Assembly: GCF_014203555.1 (NCBI RefSeq)
Contig: NZ_JACHJH010000007.1
Coordinates: 124,001-188,000 of the forward strand
Direction of reading: 5' to 3'
Length of the DNA stretch: 64,000 nucleotides
Origin: Streptomyces olivoverticillatus
GTDB lineage: Bacteria > Actinomycetota > Actinomycetes > Streptomycetales > Streptomycetaceae
Below the pieces are notes generated by a model, which saw only the letters and a program-made list of their open reading frames with translations, made no database searches and was not told the origin of the DNA. A program made the translations under genes and the position numbers. Within the stretch, counting starts at the first letter, position 1; each line of letters begins with the position of its first letter. Shown one piece after another: positions 18,176 through 26,960 of the stretch.

Positions 18176-18919
18176 TCAGTGCTTGAGGATCTTGGAGAGG
18201 AAGTCCTTGGCCCGGGCGCTGTGGGGATCGGTGAAGAACTCCTCGGGGGTGCGGTCCTCCACGATGCGGCCGTCCGCCATGAAGACGACGCGGTTGGCGG
18301 CGGAGCGGGCGAAGCCCATCTCGTGGGTGACGACGAGCATCGTCATCCCGTCCCGGGCGAGCTGCCGCATGACCTCCAGCACCTCGTTGATCATCTCCGG
18401 GTCCAGGGCGGAGGTGGGCTCGTCGAACAGCAGCGCCTTGGGGTCCATGGCCAGGGCGCGGGCGATGGCGACGCGCTGCTGCTGGCCGCCGGAGAGCTGG
18501 GCGGGGTACTTGTCGGCGTGGCCGAGCAGGCCGACCCGCTCCAGCAGCTCGCGCGAGCGCCGCTCGGCCTCCTCCTTGCCGCGCCCCCGGACCTTGAGCG
18601 GGGCCAGCGAGACGTTCTCGAGCACCGTCTTGTGCGCGAAGAGGTTGAAGGACTGGAAGACCATGCCGACGTCGGCGCGCAGCCGGGCGAGCGCCCGGCC
18701 CTCCTCGGGCAGCGGCTGCCCGTCGAGGAAGATGGTGCCGGACCCGATGGGTTCGAGGCGGTTGATGGCCCGGCAGAGCGTGGACTTGCCGGAGCCGGAG
18801 GGGCCGATGACCACCACCACCTCGCCCCGGTCGACGGTGAGGTTGATGTCCTGCAGCACGTGCAGTTGCCCGTAGTGCTTGTTGACGTCCCGCAGTTCGA
18901 TCAGAGGATCGACGGCCAT
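18176..18919 (-). CDS. gluA: glutamate-type ABC transporter ATPase GluA
   Basis: The 247-residue ATPase has Walker A GPSGSGKST (~34-42), the Q-loop in GMVFQSFNLF, the signature LSGGQQQRVAIARAL (~138-152), Walker B LLFDEPTSALDPE and the switch histidine in VVTHEMGFA. It is the first gene of gluABCD. ATG 18919 was chosen because AGGG precedes it; GTG 18934 is an alternative. A 214-nt divergent promoter region containing an inverted repeat separates it from the gntR-type gene. Confidence 0.92.
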   Translation of the reverse strand: MAVDPLIELRDVNKHYGQLHVLQDINLTVDRGEVVVVIGPSGSGKSTLCRAINRLEPIGSGTIFLDGQPLPEEGRALARLRADVGMVFQSFNLFAHKTVLENVSLAPLKVRGRGKEEAERRSRELLERVGLLGHADKYPAQLSGGQQQRVAIARALAMDPKALLFDEPTSALDPEMINEVLEVMRQLARDGMTMLVVTHEMGFARSAANRVVFMADGRIVEDRTPEEFFTDPHSARAKDFLSKILKH

Positions 18920-19048
18920 GCCAGCCCTACCCACTCTCAGCTGTCTCGCAGTCGCCGCAAACTATCCGCATCCATACGGGACTTCCCTGCTGACACGCGC
19001 AGATAGGAGGATTAGGCCAAATCCACACCGCTTTGCCCGCCATTTGCC

Positions 19049-19079
19049 CTAGGTACACAGACCGAGCCTGGGTACCTAG
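19049..19079. promoter_or_regulatory. inverted repeat in gluA-gntR divergent promoter
   Basis: CTAGGTAC (19049-19056) and GTACCTAG (19072-19079) form a perfect 8-bp inverted repeat with a 15-nt spacer. It lies 54 nt upstream of the GntR start and 130 nt upstream of gluA. It is a candidate operator for the GntR protein, controlling itself and possibly gluABCD. Confidence 0.55.
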
Positions 19080-19133
19080 CCTGTGGGGTCCGGATGGGGG
19101 AACCCGGGGACGCCCGGGGGAAGGGAGACCGGT

Positions 19134-19973
19134 GTGGGCGACAGCAGGCCCGTGTATCTGCGCATCGCCGACGACCTTCGGCGGCGCATCGACGAGGGCG
19201 CGCTCGCCGTGGGCGAGCGCATCCCCTCCCGCTCCGAGCTCAAACGCACCTACGAGGCCAGCGACCAGACCGTCGACCGCGCGGTCCGCGTCCTGAAGGC
19301 CGCCGGTTATGCGCAGGGGCAGTTCGGGCGGGGGGTGTTCGTGACCGACCGGGCGCCGCTGGGCACGCTGCTGCGCTCGACCGGTGCCGTGGACTCGCCC
19401 TTCGCCGCGGAGATCCGGGGATACGGGGCGCGCCAGGGGCAGGAGTTCGGCCGGGCGTACGGGCCGCGGCACGTCCGGCACGGCGAGCACGGCCCGCCCG
19501 ACGGGAGCGGCGCCCGCGAGACCGCCCTGACCTGGGAGGCGTCCTCCAGCGAGCTGCCCGCCAGCGCGCCCGTCGCCCGGCGGCTGGGCATCGGCCCCGG
19601 CGAGCCCGTGCTGTGCACCCAGTACGAGTACCTGGCCAACCGGCACCCCGTGCAGCTGGCCACCAGCTGGGAGCCGCTGACGATCACCGAGGGCACCGAC
19701 GTCGCCCTCCCCGAGCGCGGGCCCTATGCCCGCCGCGGGGTGCGCGGCCGGCTGGCCGCCATCGGCATCCGCGTCGTACGGGCACAGGAGCTCGTCGGGT
19801 CCCGGCCCGCCACCACCCCCGAGGCCGAGGCGCTGGGCTGTGCGGCCGGCCAGTGCGTCACCGTCGTCGAGCGCACCCACTTCGACGGCGACGACCGGGC
19901 CGTGGAGACCTCCGACATCGTCGTCCGCGCCGACCGCTGGCGGCTCGAATACACCATCCCCTTCACCAGCTGA
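19134..19973 (+). CDS. GntR/HutC-family transcriptional regulator with UTRA domain
   Basis: The 279-residue protein has an N-terminal winged helix (~5-70: RPVYLRIADDLRRRIDEG, then IPSRSELKRTYEASDQTVDRAV). It also has a C-terminal UTRA effector domain (~110-275) with a typical PVLCTQYEYLANRHPVQL strand. UTRA domains bind small metabolites. The effector could be an amino acid, given the divergent glutamate transporter, but that is inference. GTG 19134 has AGGGAG 6 nt upstream. Confidence 0.85.
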   Translation: MGDSRPVYLRIADDLRRRIDEGALAVGERIPSRSELKRTYEASDQTVDRAVRVLKAAGYAQGQFGRGVFVTDRAPLGTLLRSTGAVDSPFAAEIRGYGARQGQEFGRAYGPRHVRHGEHGPPDGSGARETALTWEASSSELPASAPVARRLGIGPGEPVLCTQYEYLANRHPVQLATSWEPLTITEGTDVALPERGPYARRGVRGRLAAIGIRVVRAQELVGSRPATTPEAEALGCAAGQCVTVVERTHFDGDDRAVETSDIVVRADRWRLEYTIPFTS

Positions 19974-19975
19974 GT

Positions 19976-19990
19976 CGCCGGGCGCCGGCG
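19976..19990. terminator. bidirectional hairpin between gntR-type gene and DUF6278-like gene
   Basis: The arms CGCCGG and CCGGCG flank a GCG loop. The hairpin is 2 nt past the gntR stop and 6 nt past the facing gene's stop, so it can serve both. Confidence 0.6.
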
Positions 19991-19996
19991 GCTCAC

Positions 19997-20440
19997 TCAG
20001 TTCTCGGCGATCTCCCCGTACAGCTGGGACAGCTCCGGGGCGCCGTCGGCCGCCCACTCCCGGCCCGCCTCCACCACGTCGATCTCCCGGCCGTTGACGA
20101 GCCGGACGACGGGCTGGCCGTCGGGCCAGATCCACCAGCCCGCGCCCGCCACCGTGCGGACGATGACCGTGCCCAGGTACAGCCCCGCGTCGTTACCGAG
20201 CCAGGGCACCAGCTCCGGGTCCTCCCGCCAGCGCGGCTGCAGTTGGTCGAGCGCCTCCAGGGACGACGGCGAGTCATCGAGCGCGACACCGGCCGACTGC
20301 GCGTGCGCACGCAGCAGTTCGCACTCCGCCAGCAGCTCGGCCAGGCCCTCCGGGTCCCGCTCCGCCGCCTCCGGCAGCGCCGCCGCCCCGGGCGCCTGAC
20401 CGTGCCGCTTGCGCCAGCTGTCCAAGAAGGGAATGTTCAT
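19997..20440 (-). CDS. conserved actinobacterial protein (DUF6278-like)
   Basis: This small 147-residue soluble protein starts MNIPFLDSWRKRHG. From memory it resembles the Streptomyces DUF6278 family, which has no known function. The C-terminal ~60 residues (VPWLGNDAGLYLGTVIVRTV, then GWWIWPDGQPVVRLVNGREIDVV) look like a compact beta domain. ATG 20440 is preferred over the longer reading to 20611, which would run into the facing SGNH gene's start. Confidence 0.65.
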   Translation of the reverse strand: MNIPFLDSWRKRHGQAPGAAALPEAAERDPEGLAELLAECELLRAHAQSAGVALDDSPSSLEALDQLQPRWREDPELVPWLGNDAGLYLGTVIVRTVAGAGWWIWPDGQPVVRLVNGREIDVVEAGREWAADGAPELSQLYGEIAEN

Positions 20441-20588
20441 ACCGGCCAGGATCTCACTCGCACGGATGGCCCCACCACAGGCGCGCTGCACCCGACGTGG
20501 CCGGTCGGCCTCCTTGACGTTCCCCGAATGTCTCCTTAGCTTCATGCCGCCATACTCGGAGCGGGGAACGCTGGGAGGCATGACGCGC

Positions 20589-22412
20589 ATGCTCGGCACA
20601 TCGAAACCCAAGGCGCTCGTCGCCGGACGTCACAGACGGTGGACCGGGGCGGGGCCCGTCGCCTTCGCCGCCGCGTGCGCCGTCGTCTTCTCCGGCGCGC
20701 CCGCCCTCGCCGACGCCGGCGCACGCAAAGAGCCGCTCCCCTTGGAGCGGCTCTTCGACAATGCGGCGGTCAGCGACGAGGCGGACCCGGAAGCCGCGGA
20801 CTTCGACGGGGCGGGCGGCTCGCTCTCCGCCCAGGACCTCGCGGACGCGGGCTGGGAGCCGGGGCAGCGCCTGGTGATCGACGCCTCCCGGCTGCGCTGG
20901 CCCCGCTCCGCGCCCGGCAGGCCCGACAACGTACGGGCCGCCGGCCAGCAGGTGGAGCTCACCGGGCGCGGCGACGCGCTCACCTTCCTGGTGGCCGGTA
21001 CGGGCGGCGAGGCGAGCGGCAGCGGCACCGTCCGCTACCGAGACGGCTCCAGCAGCACGTACGCCCTCACCGCCCCCGACTGGCGGCGCGGACCGCTCAC
21101 CACCAAGGCCGTCGGCCTGCCGCACCGCAACACCCCCGACGGCACCCTGGACGAGACCACCCGCCTCTACGCCGTGACCGTGCCGGTCGCGCGCGGCCGG
21201 GAGATCACCTCCGTCGTGCTGCCGAGGACGCCGGCCGCGGGCGCCCGCCTTCACGTCTTCTCCATGGCCCTGCGCGCTCCCACGAACGGGTGGACCGGCA
21301 GCTGGGCCGCGTCCACGTCCGGGTACTCCCCCGTGGCGTGGACCGACCGGACGCTGCGGCTGATCGTGCACAGCAGCGCGGGCGGTCCGCGCACCCGGCT
21401 GCGGCTGGAGAACACCTTCGCGCAGCGGCCGGTGCGGATCGGGCGCGTGACCGTGGCGCTCCAGGGCAAGGGCGCGGCGGCGGCCGCACGGCCCGTGCCG
21501 CTGTCCTTCGGCGGCCGGGAGGACACCGAAATCCCCGCCGGCGCCCAGGAGTCGAGCGACCCGCTGGGCTTCCGGGTGCCGCCGGACACCAATCTGCTGG
21601 TGAGCATCCACCTGCCGGGGACCGTGCGGGCGGTGCCCGTGCACAGCTACAGCAACCAGGTCTCGTACCTGACCGCCGACGGCCGCGGGGACCGCACGGG
21701 CGACGTGGACGGCACCGTCTACGGGCAGCGGCTCGACGGCTGGCCGCTGCTGACCGGGGTGGACGTCGGCGGCGGGCCCGGATCCGTGGTGACCCTCGGC
21801 GACTCGATCACCGACGGCGAACGGTCGACGCCCGGGGCCAACGGCCGCTGGCCGGACCTGCTGGCCCGGAGGCTGCGCGCCCAGCACACCGTGCCGGAGC
21901 TCGGCGTGCTCAACCACGGCATCTCCGGGAACCAGGTGGCGGCCGACCGCTACCCGGGCGCCGGCACCAGCTCCGTGATGAGCGGGGTCAGCGCGGGCCA
22001 CCGGCTGGAGCGCGATGTGCTGGCCCAGACGTCGGTCCGTACGCTCATCGTCTTCGAGGGCGTCAACGACGTGCGCGCGGGCACCAAGGCCACACAGATC
22101 ATCGCGGTCATGCGGTCGATCGCGGTCCGGGCGCACGAGCGGGGGCTGCGCGTCATCGCGGCGACCATCGCGCCGTGCGGCGGCTTCCACGACTGCACCG
22201 CCGAGGCCGACGCCCAGCGCATGGCCGTCAACCGGCACATCAGGGCCAACGGCGGCCTCTACGATGCCGTGTTCGACTTCGACGCCGCCATCCGCGACCC
22301 CCAGCACCCCGAGCGGATGCTGCCGCGCTTCGACGGCGGCGACCACCTGCACCCCAACGACGCCGGAATGAAGGTGTTCAGCGACACCGTCGACCTGCGC
22401 AAGCTGGTCTGA
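20589..22412 (+). CDS. secreted SGNH/GDSL hydrolase with N-terminal beta domain
   Basis: This is a 607-residue secreted protein. After a signal peptide cut near GAPALADAG (~42) comes a ~300-residue beta-rich region (RYRDGSSSTYALTAPDW and RTRLRLENTFAQRPVRI type strands). A C-terminal SGNH hydrolase starts near residue 395, with TLGDSITDG, GISGNQ, GVNDVR and the catalytic HPND (~592-595). The fold matches GDSL esterases that act on acylated polysaccharides; the substrate is unknown. ATG 20589 is preferred because GGGAGG lies 10 nt upstream; ATG 20580 is only 1 nt away from it. Confidence 0.85.
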   Translation: MLGTSKPKALVAGRHRRWTGAGPVAFAAACAVVFSGAPALADAGARKEPLPLERLFDNAAVSDEADPEAADFDGAGGSLSAQDLADAGWEPGQRLVIDASRLRWPRSAPGRPDNVRAAGQQVELTGRGDALTFLVAGTGGEASGSGTVRYRDGSSSTYALTAPDWRRGPLTTKAVGLPHRNTPDGTLDETTRLYAVTVPVARGREITSVVLPRTPAAGARLHVFSMALRAPTNGWTGSWAASTSGYSPVAWTDRTLRLIVHSSAGGPRTRLRLENTFAQRPVRIGRVTVALQGKGAAAAARPVPLSFGGREDTEIPAGAQESSDPLGFRVPPDTNLLVSIHLPGTVRAVPVHSYSNQVSYLTADGRGDRTGDVDGTVYGQRLDGWPLLTGVDVGGGPGSVVTLGDSITDGERSTPGANGRWPDLLARRLRAQHTVPELGVLNHGISGNQVAADRYPGAGTSSVMSGVSAGHRLERDVLAQTSVRTLIVFEGVNDVRAGTKATQIIAVMRSIAVRAHERGLRVIAATIAPCGGFHDCTAEADAQRMAVNRHIRANGGLYDAVFDFDAAIRDPQHPERMLPRFDGGDHLHPNDAGMKVFSDTVDLRKLV

Positions 22413-22415
22413 CCA

Positions 22416-22436
22416 CGGGGCCCCGGGGGCGCCCCG
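22416..22436. terminator. bidirectional terminator between SGNH hydrolase and xthA
   Basis: The arms CGGGGC and GCCCCG flank a 9-nt loop in the 27 nt between two convergent stop codons. The whole element is G-C. Confidence 0.6.
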
Positions 22437-22439
22437 GTC

Positions 22440-23219
22440 TCACACGTCCAGGTCGACGACGACCGGCGCGTGGTCCGAGGCGCCCTTGCCCTTGCGCTCG
22501 TCGCGGTCGACGTAGGCGTCCCGCTTGGCCTTGGCAAAAGACTCGTTGCCGTAGACCAGGTCGATGCGCATGCCCCGGTTCTTCGGGAAGCACAGCTGGC
22601 GGTAGTCCCAGTAGGTGTACGGGTGGTCGTACTTGAGCGGGCGCGGCACGATGTCGGACAGGCCCGCGTCGCGCAGCGCGGCCAGGGCGGCGCGCTCGGC
22701 GGGGGTGACGTGGGTGGAGCCCTCGAAGACGGCCGGGTCGTAGACGTCCTCGTCGGTGGGGGCCACGTTGTAGTCCCCCAGGACGGCGAAGGGCAGCTCG
22801 CCCGTGGCGTCGGCGGTGACCGCGTCGCGCAGCGCCTCCAGCCAGTGCAGCTTGTAGGCGTAGTGGTCGTGGCCGACCTCGCGGCCGTTGGGCACGTAGA
22901 CCGACCAGACGCGGACGCCGCCGCAGGTCGCGGAGATCGCACGGGGCTCCTGCCCGCCGTCGTAGTCCGGGCCGCCGGGCAGGCCCACGACCACGTTCTC
23001 CAGGCCGACGCGCGAGAGCACCGCCACGCCGTTCCACCGGCCGGTGGCGTTGACCGCGGCCTCGTAGCCGAGCGCGCGCAGCTCCTCGAACGGGAACGCG
23101 TCCTCGGCGCACTTGGCCTCCTGGAGGCACAGGACGTCGGTGCCGCTGCTCTCCAGCCAGGCGAGCAGCCTGGGCAGGCGGGCGGTGATCGAGTTCACGT
23201 TCCAGGTGGCGATGCGCAT
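22440..23219 (-). CDS. xthA: exodeoxyribonuclease III
   Basis: The 259-residue AP endonuclease/3'-5' exonuclease has the ExoIII signature: N in MRIATWNVNSI (~7), the metal-binding Glu in CLQEAKC (~34), Y in SVYVPNG, the catalytic Asp/Asn in LGDYNVAPTD (~147-149) and SDHAPVVVDLDV at the C-terminus. It repairs abasic and oxidised sites in DNA. It lies 39 nt downstream of the metallo-hydrolase gene and may be cotranscribed with it. Confidence 0.94.
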   Translation of the reverse strand: MRIATWNVNSITARLPRLLAWLESSGTDVLCLQEAKCAEDAFPFEELRALGYEAAVNATGRWNGVAVLSRVGLENVVVGLPGGPDYDGGQEPRAISATCGGVRVWSVYVPNGREVGHDHYAYKLHWLEALRDAVTADATGELPFAVLGDYNVAPTDEDVYDPAVFEGSTHVTPAERAALAALRDAGLSDIVPRPLKYDHPYTYWDYRQLCFPKNRGMRIDLVYGNESFAKAKRDAYVDRDERKGKGASDHAPVVVDLDV

Positions 23220-23258
23220 GAAGCCACCCTAACGGCCGGGTCCGACAGCCGGACTCCG

Positions 23259-23903
23259 TCAGAGATCGATGCTCTGGCCCGCCGCCAGCCGGGAGTGGTC
23301 CGCGCCGCCCACGCCCGGGCCGCCGGGGCCGAGCATCCGGTCGTAGACGGGCCGGGCCAGGTCGGTGAGGAGCGCGTCGTGGATGTCGATCGCACGCCGT
23401 GGCCCCACCTCCCGTACGTAGTCGATGACCTCGGAGACCTTGTTCCAGGGGGCCATCACCGGAACCATCAGGGTGTCGACCGGCCGGCCGGGCAGCGTCA
23501 GCGCGTCGCCGGGATGGAAGACGGAGCCGTCCACGAGGTAGCCGACGTTGGTGATCCGTTCGATGTCCGGGTGGATCACGGCGTGCAGCTGGCCGTGCAC
23601 CTGGATGTCGAAGCCCGCGGCGGTGAAGGCGTCGCCTTCGCCGACGGTGTGCACCCGGCCCGGGAAGGCCGCCGAGACCTGCTGGGCGACGCTGCGCAGG
23701 GTCCACAGCTCGGCGGCCGGATTCGCCTCCAGGGCGGCCCGCAGCCGCCCCACGTCGAAGTGGTCGGGGTGCTCGTGGGTGACGAGGACGGCGTCCGCGC
23801 CGACCGCGGAGTCCTCCTCGCTGAAGACCCCCGGGTCGATGACGAGGGTCCGGCCGTCCTTTTCGAGCCGGACGCAGGCGTGGCTGTGCTTGGTCAGCTT
23901 CAT
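23259..23903 (-). CDS. metallo-beta-lactamase-fold hydrolase (UPF0173-like)
   Basis: The 214-residue protein has the metal-binding motif THEHPDHFD (~42-50) and downstream ligands in HGQLHAVIHPD and VFHPGD. It is the short, single-domain type often labelled UPF0173 or MBL-fold metallo-hydrolase. No substrate can be assigned. ATG 23903; the next gene on the strand is xthA. Confidence 0.85.
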   Translation of the reverse strand: MKLTKHSHACVRLEKDGRTLVIDPGVFSEEDSAVGADAVLVTHEHPDHFDVGRLRAALEANPAAELWTLRSVAQQVSAAFPGRVHTVGEGDAFTAAGFDIQVHGQLHAVIHPDIERITNVGYLVDGSVFHPGDALTLPGRPVDTLMVPVMAPWNKVSEVIDYVREVGPRRAIDIHDALLTDLARPVYDRMLGPGGPGVGGADHSRLAAGQSIDL

Positions 23904-23943
23904 GGGCCCATCTTGCTACGGCCCTTCGGCCCCGGCCCGGCCG

Positions 23944-25401
23944 CTACCCCTGGGTGCCGCGCTCCTCCTCGACGACGCGCCGCGCCACCGCGAAGGCCGC
24001 GCCCGCGGCCGGCAGCCCGCAGTAGAGGGCGGAGTGCATCAGCACTTCCCCGATCTCCTCGGGGGTGACGCCGTTGCGCAGGGCGCCGCGGGTGTGCGTC
24101 GCCAGGTCGTCCAGGTGACCGCCGACGGTGAGGGCGGTCAGCGTGACCAGGGCGCGGGTACGCCGGTCGAGCCCGGGGCGGCTCCAGGTCTCGCCCCAGG
24201 CGATGCGGGTGACGAAGTCGTCGAAGCCGGCGGTGAAGCCGTCCTTGCGGGCCGCGTCCGCCGGGCCGGCGTCGGTGCCGGTTTCCGCGTCGCCGAGCAC
24301 CTCCTGGCGGATGCGGGCACCTTGCTCGTACGCGTCGGGCGCGGGGGCGGCCGGGGTGAACGGGTTGGGGGCCGCGGGTGCGGGCGTGCCGGCGGCGGGG
24401 GTGGCCGGGGCGGCGGGCGTCGGCGTCTGGGCCGGGATGAATGGGCTGGGGGCCGCGGGCGCCGGGGCCGGGGTGCCGGCGGCGGGGGTTCCGGTGGCGG
24501 GGGTGGTGGGCTCCGCGGCCGGGGGGATGGGCTCGGGGGCCGGGCCGAAGACGCCCGCGGGGGCGATCGGCGGGATCGGGGCGGCGGCGACGGGCTGGGG
24601 CGTGCGCTGCCAGGCGCTGGTGAAGTGGCGTACGAGCAGGTCCGTGACGGCGACGGGCTGCTCGACCGGAGTGAGGTGGCGGGCGGCCGGCACGACGGCG
24701 AGCCGGGCGTCCGGAATGCCTGCGACCAGCACCCGGGCATCGGCGGGCGGCGCCACCTCGTCGTCGGCACCGACCACGACCAGAGTGGGCACGGCTGCGC
24801 GCTCCAGCTCCTCCCGAACGTCGAACGCGGCCAGCGCCTCGCAGGCGGCGGCGTAGCAGTGCAGGTCCGTGGTGCGGACCATCTGGACGGCCCAGTCCAC
24901 GATGGCGGGCTGGGCGCCGGCGAAGACGGGGGTGAACCAGCGCTCGGGCGCGGAGCGGGCCACGGGCTCCAGGCCGCCGGTGCGGATCTCGGCGGCGCCC
25001 GGCCCCCGCCCCTCGTGGTGGGCGGCGGAGCCGACCAGGGCCAGCGAGGCCAGCCGCTGCGGATGCCGTAGGGCGATGTCGATGCCGATCGCACCGCTGA
25101 CTGAGCACCCGGCGTAGCCGAAGCGGTCGACGCCCAGGCGGTCCAGGGTGGCCAGCAGCCGGTCGGTGAGTTCGGCGACGCCGACGGCGGGCTGTGCGGG
25201 CGCGCCCCCGTGGCCGGGCAGGTCGAAGCGGACGACGCGCCAGTGGCGGGTCAGCTCCGGTATCTGGCGGTCCCACATGTGCCATGTGGTACCCAGCGCG
25301 GGCCCCAGGACCAGGACTGGGGCGTCTTCTGGCCCGTCAGAGCGGTATTGGAGGGTGTTCGCCGGTGTCTCACTCACCCGCCAGACCCTCTCATCTGTCA
25401 T
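23944..25401 (-). CDS. pcaDC: fused 3-oxoadipate enol-lactonase / 4-carboxymuconolactone decarboxylase
   Basis: The 485-residue bifunctional enzyme acts in the beta-ketoadipate pathway. Residues ~15-260 are an alpha/beta hydrolase (PcaD) with the nucleophile serine in AGCSVSGAIG, an acidic residue in VGADDEVAP and the histidine in PAARHLTPVE. Residues ~375-480 are the carboxymuconolactone decarboxylase domain (ARKDGFTAGFDDFVTRIAWG, then HTRGALRNGVTPEEIGEVLMH). They are joined by an Ala/Pro/Thr linker of about 100 residues (~270-370), unusually long. No other pca gene is nearby, and an IS110 copy sits 32 nt upstream of the start, so its native promoter is probably lost or replaced. Confidence 0.9.
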   Translation of the reverse strand: MTDERVWRVSETPANTLQYRSDGPEDAPVLVLGPALGTTWHMWDRQIPELTRHWRVVRFDLPGHGGAPAQPAVGVAELTDRLLATLDRLGVDRFGYAGCSVSGAIGIDIALRHPQRLASLALVGSAAHHEGRGPGAAEIRTGGLEPVARSAPERWFTPVFAGAQPAIVDWAVQMVRTTDLHCYAAACEALAAFDVREELERAAVPTLVVVGADDEVAPPADARVLVAGIPDARLAVVPAARHLTPVEQPVAVTDLLVRHFTSAWQRTPQPVAAAPIPPIAPAGVFGPAPEPIPPAAEPTTPATGTPAAGTPAPAPAAPSPFIPAQTPTPAAPATPAAGTPAPAAPNPFTPAAPAPDAYEQGARIRQEVLGDAETGTDAGPADAARKDGFTAGFDDFVTRIAWGETWSRPGLDRRTRALVTLTALTVGGHLDDLATHTRGALRNGVTPEEIGEVLMHSALYCGLPAAGAAFAVARRVVEEERGTQG

Positions 25402-25433
25402 GACAGCCCCTATGAGCGGGGTCCCGGCTGTAG

Positions 25434-26525
25434 CTATCTGACCAGGTGGAAGACCTCTCGGGCCGCGTAGCGTTTGAGGCAGCGGATGATTTCGCGACGG
25501 GTCTTGCCCTCCTTGATCCGGCGCTCGTAGTAGTCCTGGGTACGTGGGTCGACCCGCAGTCGGGTGAACACGATGCGATGGAGCGCGGCGTTGGCCTGAC
25601 GGTCACCACCACGGTTGAGGCGACGGACCTGCCGACGTCCCGAGGAACGCTCCACAGGACTGACCCCGCACAGTGCGGCGAACGACGCCTCACTGTCCAG
25701 GCGTTCCGGGTTGTCCCCCACCGTGATCAGCAACGTGACCGCGGTGTCCGGACCAATGCCCATCACGTCGAGCAGCTGCGGGGCATGGCGTTCCACTAGG
25801 CGGGCCAGGCGAGCGTCCACATCGCGGATCTGCTCGGAGAGCTGGCCGATCCGGTGAGCCAGCAGACCCAGCGTGATCCGAGTCGCCTGCAGCACCGACT
25901 CCTCTCCGCCTTCCTCGTGACCGCTCGCGCCGGCGAACCGCGCGCAGGTACGGAAGAGTTCGGCATTACCCAGTCCGGCCAGTGCTTCCCGCAAGGCAGG
26001 GTCAGCCGTGACGAGGACGGACTTGAGCTGGTTGATGGCCTGGGTACGGGCTTTGACGGCCGACACCTTCGTGAGCTTGTACATCCTGGCGATCTGCACC
26101 GGCCCGTCGCCAGATTTGGCACGAGCACAGGCCCGCCCGCTCAATACGGCTCGCGCCGCGTTCTGGGCATCGAGCGGATCCGATTTGCCCCGCCGACGGC
26201 GATCAGCCCGGTCCATCCAGTTCACGTCAAACACATCCACACCCTGGGCCAGCAGATAGCGGGTCAGGGACGCCCCATAGGAGCCGGTTCCCTCCACCCC
26301 GGCCCGCCGTACGGCTCCCGACGTCCTGGCCCACTTCAGCAGATCCCGGTATCCAACCGCGCTGGCCGGGAACTCGCTGGTAGCCAACACCGCCCCCGTC
26401 AAGGAGAGCACCGCAGCCACATGCGCATCGCGGTGCGTGTCCACTCCCAGCACCACCTCCCCCGCCGGACGATGACGGCGGGACTTCGAAGCAGGCAACG
26501 TACTGGACACGGTCGAAGTCGCCAT
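25434..26525 (-). CDS. IS110-family transposase (DEDD)
   Basis: This 363-residue recombinase appears intact. The N-terminal RuvC-like DEDD domain shows GVDTHRDAHVA (~29-39), VEGTGSYG and DRRRRGKSDPLDAQNAAR. The C-terminal transposase_20 domain contains the serine motif LCGVSPVERSSGRR (~305-318). ATG 26525 starts the first plausible codon of the family. IS110 elements lack classical terminal repeats and are guided by a non-coding bridge RNA encoded next to the transposase. The element probably covers about 25.42-26.73 kb and inserted just upstream of pcaDC. Confidence 0.92.
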   Translation of the reverse strand: MATSTVSSTLPASKSRRHRPAGEVVLGVDTHRDAHVAAVLSLTGAVLATSEFPASAVGYRDLLKWARTSGAVRRAGVEGTGSYGASLTRYLLAQGVDVFDVNWMDRADRRRRGKSDPLDAQNAARAVLSGRACARAKSGDGPVQIARMYKLTKVSAVKARTQAINQLKSVLVTADPALREALAGLGNAELFRTCARFAGASGHEEGGEESVLQATRITLGLLAHRIGQLSEQIRDVDARLARLVERHAPQLLDVMGIGPDTAVTLLITVGDNPERLDSEASFAALCGVSPVERSSGRRQVRRLNRGGDRQANAALHRIVFTRLRVDPRTQDYYERRIKEGKTRREIIRCLKRYAAREVFHLVR

Positions 26526-26730
26526 ACCCGATCCCTTCCCAGTCCTATGACGCGTCGCGTTGCCGGTACCGGGCCGCGTCAGACGGTCAGAATCGTGAGG
26601 ACGCCACAACAATCGGCAGGCCCCTATCGGGACACGCCCCGCCAGCCCGGTACCAGCAACGCACCATCCCCAGCCAACGGCCGACACTGTGTGACAGAGA
26701 CACCTTGGTCAGAAAAATCATGAGTCAGAC
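26526..26730 (-). ncRNA. candidate bridge-RNA region of the IS110 element
   Basis: About 205 nt without a plausible gene lie between the transposase start and a sequence shared with 42.9 kb. This is the position and size expected of the bridge RNA of IS110-group elements. The segment has hairpin-forming G-C runs (for example GCCGGTACCGGGCC at 26560-26573). This is inferred from family knowledge; no RNA fold was computed. Confidence 0.35.
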
Positions 26731-26960
26731 CCCAGACCCAGGACAGCACCCACCCATCCTCCCGCCCCTCCCGACACACGAACCCTGTGTACTCAAACTC
26801 GACCGCTAACCGAAACTACGCGATAACTGGCGTTCGTTGATGGCAGGGAATGTGTGCAAGAGAGACGCGGCAATGACGTGTATTACAGCGGGCCCGTTCC
26901 TCTGCGGAGCGCCCTCCTGATCGGTGCGGCGTTCCTCCGTCCCGGGCACGGTGTCAGTCG
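26731..26960. repeat. diverged repeat, copy 1 (other copy at 42871-43095)
   Basis: About 230 bp align with 42871-43095 at roughly two-thirds identity by eye. Well-kept blocks include CTCAAACTCGACCGC, GTTCGTTGATG and CCTCCTGATC. Both copies sit on the upstream side of a transposase gene. The plus strand of the right half reads like the end of a PIN-type protein in both copies (SALLIGAAFLRPG here), which is weak evidence. Confidence 0.5.

Noticed and set aside
24350..24560. G-C rich tandem repeats
   Set aside because: They encode the Ala/Pro linker of PcaDC and keep the reading frame, so they are protein repeats.
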